A DNA stretch of 64,000 nt, from assembly GCA_022495995.1 (NCBI GenBank), contig JAFEMH010002509.1, positions 248,001 to 312,000 on the forward strand, given 5' to 3'. The translations under genes were made by a program, and so were the position numbers. This document shows positions 1 through 24,021 of the stretch, piece by piece (positions within the stretch are counted from its first letter, which is position 1; the number at the start of each line of letters is the position of its first letter). The stretch comes from Adenophora triphylla var. japonica. Taxonomy: Eukaryota > Streptophyta > Magnoliopsida > Asterales > Campanulaceae. The notes under the pieces are model-generated. The model was not told the origin of the DNA. It made no database searches and saw only the letters and a program-made list of their open reading frames with translations.

Positions 1-506
1 GAAATACATTCATCAATGCCACAAATTTTTCCCTCCATCGACTCGTTTCAAGGTTGGGAATGGGGCTAAGATTTGATTTCGGGAAGGTGTGTGGTTGGGG
101 GACTCCTCCTTGTGTCAGTTGTTTCCTCGCTTATATCATTTGTCCTCGGTTCATATGACTCCAATTATTGATTTTATGGTTCCCGGAGGGGGAGCTCTAG
201 TTTCTTGGGACTTTCATTTATTTCGTAATCTTAATGACCGTGAAGCTGTTGATTTGAGCGCTCTTATTAATTCTTTATCTCATGTTCGTTTGTCTCACAA
301 CCAAGATTCTAGAATTTGGGCTCTTGATGGGTCAAGTAAATATTTTTGTAAGTCTTTCATGAAATTCTTGATTTGTAGCTCCACTCCTCCTTTTCCCCTT
401 CATTCATTTGGAAGTCTAAAAATCCCTTCAAGATCAAAGCATTTATATGGACTGTAGTGCTTAATAAGCTTAACACTAATGATAAGCTGCAGATTCGACG
501 AGCTCT
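1..506 (+). pseudogene. LINE (non-LTR retrotransposon) remnant, 5' portion of the zf-RVT region
   Basis: This is a degenerate fragment of the C-terminal part of a plant LINE ORF2, just before and within the reverse-transcriptase zinc-binding (zf-RVT) region. The frame reads G-A-K-I-stop-F-R-E-G, W-L-G-D-S and later W-A-L-D-G-S, the usual order in these elements. A TGA at 74-76 and a frameshift near 410 break the ORF. After the frameshift the frame continues F-K-I-K-A-F-I-W-T-V and L-N-T-N-D-K-L-Q-I-R-R up to the MITE insertion at 507-510. The fragment is in the same orientation as the BEACH gene and lies upstream of the first visible BEACH exon, so it is probably intronic. The LINE start is outside the window. 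Confidence 0.75.
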
Positions 507-509
507 TAA

Positions 510-1461
510 TGGGCCGTTTGGTTCGGTGGAAAAAAAGTGAAGGAATGGAATGGTCAATGGAATGGAATTCCTGAAGAAATTGGAATGGAAAAAAACTGGT
601 CAAACCCCTCCGTTTGGTTGGCACGGAATGGAATGGAATTGTCATTCAATTCCTTGGCAAATCATGTTTGGTTTGAAAATACAAATTATAGGAATGGAAT
701 GAAAACATATAAAATGACCAATTTACCCTTTTTTTTTTTAAAAAAATATTTTTCGTGGGGGTGGGGTAGGTAGGGGGTATGCAAAATGAGTAAAAAATAT
801 TTTTTTTTCGTGGGGGGTTGGGGGGTTGGGGGTAGAGGCGGAAGGGGGGGGTAGGCGAGAAAAAAAATTCGTGGGGGTAGGGCGGGAAGGGGGGTAGGCG
901 AAAAAAAAAATTTGTGGGGGTGGGGGGTGGGGGTAGGGGCGGAAGGAAGGGTAGGCGGAAAAAAAAAAATTCGTGGGGGTGGGGGTAGGGCAAGGTATGG
1001 GAAGGGGGGTAGGCAGAAAAAAAAATTTCGTGGGGGTGGGGGGTGGGTGGGGGTAGGGCAGGGCTGGAAGGGGGGGGTAGGCAGAAAAAAAATTATTTTT
1101 GTGGGGGTGGGGGGGTGGGGGTAGGGCAGGGCTGGAAGGGGGGGGGTAGGCAGAAAAAAAAAATTCGTGGAGGGGTGGGGGGTGGGGAAGGGGCTGATTG
1201 GGGGTGGGTAGGGGGTAGGGATGGTTTGGGTTTGGGGGTATTTTGGTCCAATTTTTTTTTTTTTTCCATCACCAAGGGAATTCCTCATTCCTTCCAATAT
1301 TGGAAGGAATTAATTTTCATTCCAAGGAATGAATTTTCATTCCGTAGGGAATGGAAAAAAAATCATTCCAACAAACCAAACAGGCCGAAGGAATGAAGTC
1401 AACGGAATTGACCATTCCATTCCGCCCCGGAATGGCCAATTCCGCCGAACCAAACACCCCC
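510..1461. mobile_element. PIF/Harbinger (Tourist-like) MITE inserted in the LINE
   Basis: The termini are inverted repeats: GGGCCGTTTGGTTCGG on the left and the complement of GGGGTGTTTGGTTCGGCGG on the right. They are flanked by TAA at 507-509 and 1462-1464, the 3-bp target duplication typical of PIF/Harbinger. Subterminal regions are rich in GGAATGGAATGG and its complement. The interior is a G-rich minisatellite. No transposase is present. Removing the element and one TAA joins the two LINE pieces in frame, which fixes the boundaries to the base. Confidence 0.75.
733..1235 (+). repeat. G-rich minisatellite, about eight units of 44-70 bp
   Basis: Each unit has a run of 7-10 A, then TTCGTGGGGGTGGGG, a GGGTAGGGC(A/G)GGG stretch, a GGAAGGGGGGG block and TAGGC(A/G)G. 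Units vary in length. On the + strand, which is the BEACH transcript sense, the repeat offers many runs of three or more G and therefore dense G-quadruplex potential. The long Pro/Phe-rich minus-strand reading frames here are artefacts of the repeat. Confidence 0.85.
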
Positions 1462-1464
1462 TAA

Positions 1465-1988
1465 GTGTATTTTGCCTAGTTGGTGTGTGAATTGCAAGTC
1501 CTCTGTTGAATCTCATGATCATCTATTCCTTCATTGTACTGTGGCTCGTTATCTTTGGAATCAACCTTTTATGGTGGCGGGAGAACAATGGGTGTCCCCT
1601 AATTCATTGAACTCGTTTTTGCAAATTCAGTTCAAAGGCTTTGGGAGAGGTAACGATGGAGCAGTTTTATGGGATTCTGGGGTATCATTGGTCTTTTTTT
1701 GGTATTTATGGTTAGAGAGGAATAACAGGATTTTTCGGAATCAGCATCTTCCGAAGCACTTACTTTGGGAGCGAGTGATTTGTATTGCTTCTCTGTAGGC
1801 ATCAACTAACGGGACTTTTCGGGGATTATCTATTTCTGATTTGAAGAGAGATTGGACGGCTGCAATTGTTTAGTTCTGATTTTTTATGTTGATTTTATTC
1901 TCTGTATTTTTTGATGGACTCCTTGTCCTTCTCTTGTTCATTCTCCTCTATAAATTAATATACTTCTTTTCTTATAATAAAAAAAAAG
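1465..1988 (+). pseudogene. LINE remnant, 3' portion (zf-RVT end, 3' UTR and A-rich tail)
   Basis: This continues the same LINE after the MITE. The frame starts K-C-I-L-P-S-W-C-V-N-C and includes the zf-RVT metal-site pattern C-V-N-C followed by E-S-H-D-H-L-F-L-H-C, then L-W-N-Q-P and W-L-E-R-N-N-R-I-F-R. It stops at 1796-1798. About 170 bp of T-rich 3' UTR follow, ending in an A-run near 1978-1987, as expected for LINE insertion by target-primed reverse transcription. Confidence 0.8.
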
Positions 1989-2480
1989 ATGCTGACCTTG
2001 CTTTTAGTTTGATGGTATTTTGGCCACGTAAAAGCAAAATTGATGGTTCAGTAGGAACTAGATACAACCAACTTAGAGTCAATTAGGCCACCCAATGAAG
2101 AGTTATGGTTGATTTTTTCTCTCCTTTTTTCCTTCTGTAAGTAGTAGTTGGATGGTAAATAGTTAGGCTCTTAAAGCAAAGTTACATGTTAGTTTCTGTC
2201 ACTTACCTTATCTTAAACTCCCTAGTATACTTGCTGGGATTTCATGCATGTTGAGATGAATTGAGTTCTGTGTATGGGTGCCTGCTAACTGCTATATATT
2301 TACCTGTCGTATTTTCTCTAAGATCTTTAGTTTTTAGGTTATGATTGGTATGGGTTTCATCAGCTTGCAGCAGATTCATAGAAAAGTTGATAGTCATGCT
2401 ATTGTAACCTTACAATACTAAGAATACAATTAATTGCAGAATATATTCAAATTTGCTGAATTTAAGTTTCTTTCTTGAAG
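1989..2480. other. Intron sequence of the BEACH gene, no further feature seen
   Basis: The sequence is AT-rich, with no coding signal and no recognised repeat. It ends in the acceptor TTTCTTTCTTGAAG directly before the first exon of the BEACH gene that lies wholly in the window. Confidence 0.6.
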
Positions 2481-16855
<14,375 letters not shown>

Positions 16856-17422
16856 TTTAGTCATCTAGGTTATATTCATGTTCATGTTTTGTTGGACCCG
16901 CTGTTGACTTATTTTCGAAACCCTAATTGGGTTTACTTCGTCCATCCTCTAGTGAACGAGGATTGTGACTCATACAACAAAAGGTGAAAAGTCTTAACAC
17001 GAAAGAGCTGGCCGGAGGAGGAATGACACGAAAGAAGAACCCCATAATAGCTCGAGTGAAGAATACGATTTTTTCGATGAATGCTGCATGTGCTATGTCA
17101 CGTGCTGACATCGCTCGGAGGTACGATGTTAAAGACTGACAATTTTTTGTTTGTTTGTTTGTGGTGTTTGGGGTTCAGACAGAGGAAAATATCTTAAATT
17201 TTGTTGTATATAAAAAGGGTAAAATGTAGATGTATAATGAATTTGTATAGGTCAAGAGTTGGCAAGGAACAGAACCTCAGGGGGAGTTTGATTAGTGTTG
17301 GTTTTTGGGACTATACTGCCCCCTGTTTTGGTCTGAGATGTACAGTTATTTTACGTCTCCTTATTATTGTTGTTTTATAATTTATTTATCTTAATTTTTC
17401 CCTAGTTAAAAAATTAAAAATA
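16856..17422 (+). other. BEACH gene 3' UTR and downstream sequence
   Basis: No coding signal is seen. T-rich stretches and ATATAAAAAGGG / TGTATAATGAATTTG near 17205-17250 are plausible polyadenylation-region sequence, but the transcript end cannot be fixed. Confidence 0.5.
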
Positions 17423-17715
17423 CTCCCTCCGTCGCCCATAAAAATGCACTCTTCCATTTTGCACGGTAATTAAGGAAAAGTGTAAGTGTTGTGAGTATGA
17501 AAAGTGAAGTAGGAGAGAGAAAGTGGGGTAGGAAATAGTAAGTTGATTTGTGTTGTGAGTGTAAAAATAAAGTAGGAGAGAGAATGAGTGAGAGGAATAA
17601 TAAATATTTTTTGCCATTTTAGAAAAGTGCATTCTTATGTGAGACGCCCAAAATGGCAATCTTATGTGAGACGCCCAAAATGGCAAGAGTGCATTCTTAT
17701 ACGGGACGGAGGGAG
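17423..17715. mobile_element. Stowaway MITE downstream of the BEACH gene
   Basis: CTCCCTCCGTCGCCCATAAA at the left and the near-complement ATACGGGACGGAGGGAG at the right are flanked by TA dinucleotides. Internally an ATCTTATGTGAGACGCCCAAAATGGCA segment is partly duplicated in tandem. Confidence 0.88.
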
Positions 17716-17812
17716 TATATCATAAATTTGATTGTCATTTTAGGAAAGTGCATTTTTATGTGAGACGCTCAAAATGCAAGAGTGCGTTCTTATACGGGTC
17801 GGAGGGAGTATA
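17716..17812. repeat. Tandem duplication of the MITE right end with its flank
   Basis: The right-hand part of the preceding MITE (GCATT-TTATGTGAGACGC ... ATACGGGxCGGAGGGAG) plus the flank TATATCATA-ATTTG recurs immediately downstream. It is a partial second copy with no left terminus. Confidence 0.8.
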
Positions 17813-17941
17813 TCATAATAAATTTGAGCAGTTGCTTTCTCTCCCATATTGTTTCTTTCCTGTGCCCTTGATTCTTATTTTGTGCCACAGGCTCCAAATA
17901 AGAAAACATATAAAATGCATAAATAAGAAAATACTCTTACT

Positions 17942-18116
17942 CCCTCCTCCCTCCTCCCTCCGTTTCATTTTGTTTGACCATTTTTGACTTTTGATGGTAA
18001 ATATAAATAAGTAAACTTTGTTAAAACATTAATGTTAATTTAATCATCATAATAAAAATTTAAAAATTGTTAATAATCACTAAGGTCAAATGTGTCTAGA
18101 CAAATTTAGGAGTATC
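17942..18116. mobile_element. Degenerate Stowaway-like fragment
   Basis: It starts with TCCCTCC repeated three times, then GTTTCATTTTGTTTGACC, a common left end of this MITE group. The matching right terminus is not intact; a GGTCAAATGTGTCTAGAC segment near 18085-18105 may be its remnant. Confidence 0.4.
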
Positions 18117-18469
18117 TAGCAAGGGGAGTAGCTAAAATTATCTCTCATTATTTCTGTCTCAAATATTTGTATAATATTTTGATTTTTGATAATTTTGATT
18201 ATATTGGACATAAAAGAATTAAAATTTTAACTATCCTCATGTTTCAACAAAATATTATAATTAACATATTTTTAAAATACTAGCAGTATTCACTTTTGTA
18301 TTGGTAAAAATATTCTTTTTAAAATAAAATAAATAATATATAAAGCTCAATAAATATGAATAGAAAGTTTTAGGTGTGCGGAAGTTATAGTGCTATGGAT
18401 CCATAAAAAGTACAAACGAGATGCAAAATTTCACAGAAACTTACGCTCACACATTACGCCTGTACGTCG

Positions 18470-18632
18470 CTCTTATACCCAAAGGTATAAGACTAAAATT
18501 ACCTTTATACCTTAAGGTATAAGAGTATTTTTTTTTTCACAATTTTTCACTTCTTCTAAAAAATAATAAAAAATCTCATATTTTATTATAAGAATAAAAT
18601 AACTCTTATACACGTGGTATAAGAGTAGTTTA
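18470..18632. repeat. Three short palindromes built on TCTTATAC / GTATAAGA upstream of the PPR gene
   Basis: Three hairpin-capable motifs lie 170-320 bp before the PPR start. The first is CTCTTATACC-CAAA-GGTATAAGA. The second is TTATACCTTAAGGTATAA, a perfect 18-bp palindrome. The third is CTCTTATAC-ACGTG-GTATAAGAG. All share the same arms. They may be regulatory or remnants of a small transposon. Confidence 0.8.
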
Positions 18633-18791
18633 TATGTGATGTCGATTTATATGAAATTTTGATCTCGGCTTAAAATGTCTAGAATTTGAATTTTGCCTGA
18701 ATTTTTATGGAGAATGATTTGCGGTTGAGGGGTTTCTTTGGAATAATTCCGAAGTTATTTTATTTTTGGATATGCTTATCCGTTCTATTCC

Positions 18792-21656
18792 ATGCACAAC
18801 TCAGCGATGGCTACGTCAATCACAATCCCCACCCTCAGTTCCTCACCATCAGTAATCATAAACCCTAATTCAAATCTCAATATCCCCAAATCCTCTCAAA
18901 TCCCCACTAATCTCCCTCATCTAAAGCACCTCTGCAATCAGTCAAACTTGAAATTATCTTTCAAAACACTCTCTAATATAATCTCTAACCAAAACCCACC
19001 TCACACTTGTCTAGATGAGCCCTATTCACTAGTTCTTGATCTTTGTGCCAAGACAAAATCATTGTTGCAGGTCCAGCAAATTCACTCTCACGTTCTGAAG
19101 TCAAGTTCTGTACATGATGTTTCATTTTTGAGCACAAAGCTTGTGTTTGCGTATGGGAAATGTGGGTGTGCTTTGGATGCTCAGAAACTGTTTGATGAAA
19201 TGTCTGAGAGAAGTGTTTTCGCATGGAATGCTATGATTGGTGCTTATATCACAAATGGGGATCCATTTGTGGGTCTTAGATTGTTTTGTGAAATGCACAC
19301 GTTGGGGATTTTGTTTGATGCTAGTACACTTACCTCTGTTGCTAAGGCTTGCGGGGAGGTTAGAGATATTTGTCTTGGGAGTGAAATTCATTGCCTGGCT
19401 ATCAAAATGGGATTTTCCTGTAATGGGGTTGTGATAAATTCAATTATGGGCATGTATGTGAAATGCAATGAGTCTAATTCCGCTACTCTGTTATTTGAGA
19501 GGTTGAGCGAAAAAGAGGATGTTGTTTCATGGAATTCAATTATTTCAGCCTATTCTGGAAGTGGTAGGTTTGTTGAAGCATTGAAGCTCTTTAAGGAAAT
19601 GCAGATGGCTGGTGTTGTTCCAACCACCTATACTGTTGTTGCTGCTCTACAAGCTTGTGAAGAGTCGTCATTTTTGATATTCGGCAAGGAGATTCATGCT
19701 GTTGTTTTGAAATCTCTTCATTATCTGGACATTTATGTGGCCAATGCTTTGGTTGTGATGTATACACATTGTGGTAAAATGGATGAAGCATCGAGAATCT
19801 TCAAATCCATTAGTGAAAAGGACAACATTTCATGGAATTCAGTTATATCTGGCTTTGTCCAAAATGGTCTTTATTATGAAGCTTTAGATTTGTTTTATGA
19901 AATGCAGAATGCGGGGCAAAAACCTGACCAGTGCTCAGTTATAAGCGTGGCTGCAGTCTCAGGTCGTCTGGGAAATTTGATGAATGGGATGGAAATTCAT
20001 TCTTATGCTATTAAAAATGGAATCGACTCTGATTTGCAAGTTGGAAACACAGTAATGGACATGTATGCAAAATGTGGTAAAATGAACTATGTGGAGTTTA
20101 TTTTCAATAGGATGCCTTTTAAAGACTCCATTTCTTGGACGACAATCATTGCCGGTTATACACAAAATGAATATCATTCTAGGGCCATTCAATTGTTTAG
20201 GGAACTTCAAACTGAAAGAACAAAAGCCGATTCAATAATGATTGGAAGCATCCTACTTGCTTGTGGTGGGTTGATGTGCATTCCTCTTGTAAAAGAGATT
20301 CATGCTTACATAGTGCGAAGGGGATTATCAGATATTGTACTCCAGAATGTGCTCATTGACATATATGGAAAGTGTGGGTGCATAGATTACGCGCGCCGGG
20401 TTTTCAATTTAATCGAATTAAAAAATGTTGTCTCGTGGACCAGCATCATATCTTCTTTAGTACATAGCGGACTTGCCAACGATGCTCTAGAAATTTTCAT
20501 TTCCATGAAAGATACTGAGATTGTGCCTGATTCTATTGCACTTCTTAGCATCCTCTCGGCTGCTGCTAATTTATCTGCCTTGAGAAAAGGAAAAGAGATT
20601 CATGGGTTTTTAGTTAGGAAGGGTTTCACTCTAGAGGGTCCTATCGCAAGCTCTCTTGTGAACATGTATGCATGTTGTGGAACTATAGAGAACTCGTACA
20701 AGGTTTTCAATTCCATTAAAAACAAAGATTTAGTTCTGTGGACTAGCATGATTAATGCATATGGAATGCATGGGTACGGAAAAGAAGCTGTTAGTTTGTT
20801 CAGAAGGATGGAAGGTAAAAAAGTCATACCTGATCATATATGCTTCTTGGCTCTCCTTTATGCTTGTAGCCATGCATTGCTGATTGATGAAGGTAAAGGC
20901 CTTTTTGAAGAAATGAAAAACAAATACGGTTTGGAGCCATGGCTAGAGCACTATGCCTGTTTGGTCGATCTTCTTGGTCGTGCAAATTACTTGGAAGAAG
21001 CGTTCCAGTTTTTGGAAAATATGCAAATTGAGCCTAATGTCGCAATTTGGAGCTCTCTCCTTGGAGCTTGCCGTATTCACTCAAATAAAGAATTAGGTAA
21101 TTTTGCTGCGAAGAAACTTTTGGAATTGGATACGAGGAATGCAGGGAATTATGTACTTGTGTCAAATTTTTATGCTTCAATTGGCAGATGGGAAGATACG
21201 GAAGGAGTGAGAATGAAAATGAGGGAAAAAGGTCTGAAGAAAGAGCCTGCTTGTAGCTGGACCGAGATTGGAGGTAGGGTTCATACTTTCACTGCAAGGG
21301 ACAGATCTCACCCAGAATGCGATGAGATTTACGAAAAATTAACTCAGATTACTGAAAAATTGGAAAGAGAAGAAGGGTATGTGGTGGAAACTAAGTATGT
21401 TTTGCACAACATAGAGGAGAGAGAAAAAGTTAAAATGCTGCATGGGCACAGTGAAAGGTTGGCCATTGCTTATAATCTTCTTACAACTCCTGAGGGAAGT
21501 CCAATAAGAATAACGAAGAACCTTCGAGTTTGTAATGATTGCCATACTTTCAGCAAACTTGTTGCAAAATGTTTCAAACGAGAAATCATCGTGAGAGACG
21601 CTAACAGATTCCATCACTTTCGTGGTGGTGTGTGTTCATGTGGAGATTTGTGGTGA
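18792..21656 (+). CDS. OTP86: DYW-class PPR RNA-editing protein, OTP86-like
   Basis: A single uninterrupted 954-residue ORF, intronless as most PPR genes are. The N-terminus (MHNSAMATSI, then Ser/Pro/Asn-rich to about residue 60) looks like an organellar transit peptide; the second Met at 18807 is an alternative start. Residues about 75-780 are PLS-type PPR repeats (recurrent G-x-x-x-x-A-L-x-L-F-x-x-M and N-x-x-I-D-M-Y-x-K-C-G). E/E+ motifs and a DYW deaminase domain follow. The DYW zinc site is complete: H886-S-E888 and C914-x-x-C917-H918. The C-terminus is C-S-C-G-D-L-W, a D-L-W variant of the usual D-Y-W. The overall pattern resembles Arabidopsis OTP86 (At3g63370), a chloroplast factor for rps14 C-to-U editing. 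Orthology is from memory of the family and was not aligned here. Confidence 0.93.
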   Translation: MHNSAMATSITIPTLSSSPSVIINPNSNLNIPKSSQIPTNLPHLKHLCNQSNLKLSFKTLSNIISNQNPPHTCLDEPYSLVLDLCAKTKSLLQVQQIHSHVLKSSSVHDVSFLSTKLVFAYGKCGCALDAQKLFDEMSERSVFAWNAMIGAYITNGDPFVGLRLFCEMHTLGILFDASTLTSVAKACGEVRDICLGSEIHCLAIKMGFSCNGVVINSIMGMYVKCNESNSATLLFERLSEKEDVVSWNSIISAYSGSGRFVEALKLFKEMQMAGVVPTTYTVVAALQACEESSFLIFGKEIHAVVLKSLHYLDIYVANALVVMYTHCGKMDEASRIFKSISEKDNISWNSVISGFVQNGLYYEALDLFYEMQNAGQKPDQCSVISVAAVSGRLGNLMNGMEIHSYAIKNGIDSDLQVGNTVMDMYAKCGKMNYVEFIFNRMPFKDSISWTTIIAGYTQNEYHSRAIQLFRELQTERTKADSIMIGSILLACGGLMCIPLVKEIHAYIVRRGLSDIVLQNVLIDIYGKCGCIDYARRVFNLIELKNVVSWTSIISSLVHSGLANDALEIFISMKDTEIVPDSIALLSILSAAANLSALRKGKEIHGFLVRKGFTLEGPIASSLVNMYACCGTIENSYKVFNSIKNKDLVLWTSMINAYGMHGYGKEAVSLFRRMEGKKVIPDHICFLALLYACSHALLIDEGKGLFEEMKNKYGLEPWLEHYACLVDLLGRANYLEEAFQFLENMQIEPNVAIWSSLLGACRIHSNKELGNFAAKKLLELDTRNAGNYVLVSNFYASIGRWEDTEGVRMKMREKGLKKEPACSWTEIGGRVHTFTARDRSHPECDEIYEKLTQITEKLEREEGYVVETKYVLHNIEEREKVKMLHGHSERLAIAYNLLTTPEGSPIRITKNLRVCNDCHTFSKLVAKCFKREIIVRDANRFHHFRGGVCSCGDLW

Positions 21657-22798
21657 CAACTGGAAATTTAACTGAGGCATTTCATCATCAGAGTTAGCAA
21701 GGTACTGTTCTGATTCTTGATCTTTAACATTGTGCTATAATCTTCTTACATTCTATTCATGTTTTCGTTAGGTAATGGTAGTACTTAAGAGTGTGCCATA
21801 GTTTATACTCATATAGCATACATAATTCATATTTACTATGTCTTCTACTAATTCTGAATTATGTAATGAATCATTTTATTCTTATTAAAGTCCTTTAAAT
21901 AAGCATTTTATTTAGTTCTCTGTAGATTGACTTAGACTTCTCACTAATACAAGGACTGATAATCATTTCTTTATCAATTAACCTGAGCCATAGTGTCTTG
22001 AATATAACCCCCCCCTCCCAATTCAAGTCCATATAATCCTTTTGCGGGCTGGGTATCAGAGCCAGCTCTCTGCTAATTTGGCCCATTAGAGTTGGGATTC
22101 AGGACACGGGCTTTAGGAATATTGAGCAAGTGTGATTTGGAGTGGAAGGAATACCATGTTAACCAAAATATCGACCTCTTTAGACTGACTTTAGTTTAAG
22201 ACGGATATTCTTATGAGGTCTTTGACTTGAGCTCACGAGCGATAAATTTCTTTTAGACAGCTTTGATCCATAGTTCCTTTGACAAGTTAACGAGCGCCAA
22301 GAGTATGTTTTAAACCGAAATTAGTTAAGGTCTGTCTTGTGACCTGTGGTAGATGGTCGGGGGCGGACACAAGGCCACCCAAAGGGGTGGTTGTGAACCC
22401 CCCAAAATCAAGGCTGACATGTAAAAAAAAAAAAACAAAAAAACTAAGTGCACCCCCCACTTACCGGCTCAGCTCAGCCCAGCCCACCCCCTTGGCAAAA
22501 AATGAAGAATCGATGTAGGTAGTAATGTAACAAACAATTATTTTTAAATTTTTTTTGGATAATGTAACTTGTGAACCCCTTCATTTTTATCCTGGGCCCT
22601 TTAGATGGCTCATAAGTTTGCTTGAGAAAGTCTTACTTAAGAAACATATTTCAAGAATGATAAGTGTGAGATAACCATGTTTAAATTGCACATGTTCTTG
22701 TTGGATCAACTAGAAAGTAGAACCATATTAGGTGGAGAACTGATTTTAAGTACTCCGACGCCATAAAAACGTAGTCACCCCTCTATAAAACTTTATTA
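21657..22798. other. Intergenic stretch, no gene; degenerate transposon remnants
   Basis: No credible coding region. GGGTATCAGAGCC at 22051 resembles a tRNA-iMet primer-binding site, and the sequence around 22010-22300 looks like a decayed retroelement leader, but no LTR pair is visible. A C-rich block near 22350-22500 is unexplained. Confidence 0.45.
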
Positions 22799-22893
22799 CT
22801 CCCGGTCCCAAAATGAATGTCCTAACGTTTGCTCTTGATCAAGAGAAAAATTGATTTTTTTTTTTTTTAACATTAATTTTGGGATAGAGGTAG
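22799..22893. mobile_element. Short (95 bp) Stowaway-like MITE
   Basis: Left end CTCCCGGTCCCAAAATGAAT and right end ATTAATTTTGGGATAGAGGTAG are imperfect inverted repeats flanked by TA. The centre GCTCTTGATCAAGAGAAAAATTGA is shared with the element at 23420. Confidence 0.7.
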
Positions 22894-23146
22894 TATATCT
22901 TTATGAATATTATGAAAACCCTACTTACTAGCCGACCCAAACAATAAAGACATCCTTTGAGCTTGAATGAAGACTAGGAATTATATAACTGTAGAGTACA
23001 TTTTTGTAGTATTCTACTAGGATATATTTTCAAAACATAAAACTAGGATTGCAAACTGTTATGGTTCATTTGTAACCTAACTCGAAACTATTTCAGTCCA
23101 ATAGAAACAAGAAAGAAGGATCCTATAAGTCACTCTCTAACTATTA

Positions 23147-23149
<3 letters not shown>

Positions 23150-23180
<31 letters not shown>
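23150..23180. repeat. (CT)n microsatellite
   Basis: About 14 tandem CT dinucleotides. Confidence 0.95.
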
Positions 23181-23183
<3 letters not shown>

Positions 23184-23419
23184 ACTGGTATATGTCTAAA
23201 GTGAGTTGGGTGGTGATGGATATGAAAGATAACAATAAATGGAGGGCAGGGCAAGGTGGTTGCAGCTGGAGAAAAGGAGGCCAACCATTACTGCACACTA
23301 GTATTTTGTTAGCATACCAAGAAACTGAGATTAGTTAGCCACAATACAACCCAACATGAGATAGGTTTCTTTTTTTCTCATTTTCCTTTTCTCTCTATTC
23401 AATAACTAAAACTAAATTA

Positions 23420-23519
23420 CTTCTTTATCCCAAAATAAATGTCTAAAATATATTCAAATTTACTCTTGATCAACAGAAAATTTGATTTTTTTTAAATATT
23501 CATTTTGAGACAAATGGAG
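23420..23519. mobile_element. Short (100 bp) Stowaway-like MITE, same subfamily as the one at 22799
   Basis: Left CTTCTTTATCCCAAAATAAA and right ATATTCATTTTGAGACAAATGGAG are degenerate inverted repeats flanked by TA. It shares the TTACTCTTGATCAA(C/G)AGAAAA centre with the 22799 element. Confidence 0.65.
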
Positions 23520-23570
23520 TATATAATTATATTATATATTGACACGGTTTAATCCATAATCATTAAATTA

Positions 23571-23756
23571 TCTATAGTATAATTGAGGGAGGGGTTTGCT
23601 ACAGTGGTATGAACAGTTTCAAGCGGCAAAATTTCCATTTTGCCCTCATATATTTGTCCCTTTCCCATTTTGCCATTAAATTTTTTTTATTTTTTTTAAT
23701 TTATAAAAAAAAAAATTTAAAAAAAAAAATCAGCCTTGAACACGGACATGTACTAG
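23571..23756 (+). mobile_element. Short non-autonomous Helitron-like element, copy 1
   Basis: It starts A|TCTATAGTATAATT and ends TGTACTAG|T, matching the Helitron rule of insertion between A and T with a 5' TC and a 3' CTAG. The interior CCATTTTGCCCTCA ... CCCTTTCCCATTTTGCC is shared with the copies at 23759 and 26092. There is no target duplication and no coding capacity. Confidence 0.5.
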
Positions 23757-23758
23757 TA

Positions 23759-24021
23759 TCTATATTATAAATCACACCATTGTTTTGAACAGTGGTGTGA
23801 ATAGTTTCATCCGCGGAAATAACCATTTTGCCCTCACTATTCACTCCCTTTCCCATTTCGCCCTTAAAAAAAAAATTATTTTAAATTAAAAAAAAAAAAA
23901 TTTAAATTAAAAAAAAAAAATTAAAAAAAAATAGTTTTAAAAAAATGTGGTCTTGGACACGGGCATATTTAAAAAAAAAATAAAAAAATAAAATAAAAAC
24001 GCAGTGACACTGAGCAGCTAG
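23759..24021 (+). mobile_element. Short Helitron-like element, copy 2, immediately after copy 1
   Basis: It starts A|TCTATATTATAAATC and ends GAGCAGCTAG|T. The interior CCATTTTGCCCTCACTATTC and CCCTTTCCCATTTCGCCC match copy 1. Long A-runs fill the middle. It follows copy 1 head to tail with only TA between them. Confidence 0.5.

Noticed and set aside
686..1297. Long Pro/Phe-rich minus-strand ORF
   Set aside because: It lies wholly in the G-rich minisatellite; the composition is an artefact of the repeat.
22051..22063. GGGTATCAGAGCC as a primer-binding site of an intact LTR element
   Set aside because: No LTR pair or coding region surrounds it; kept only as a possible remnant.
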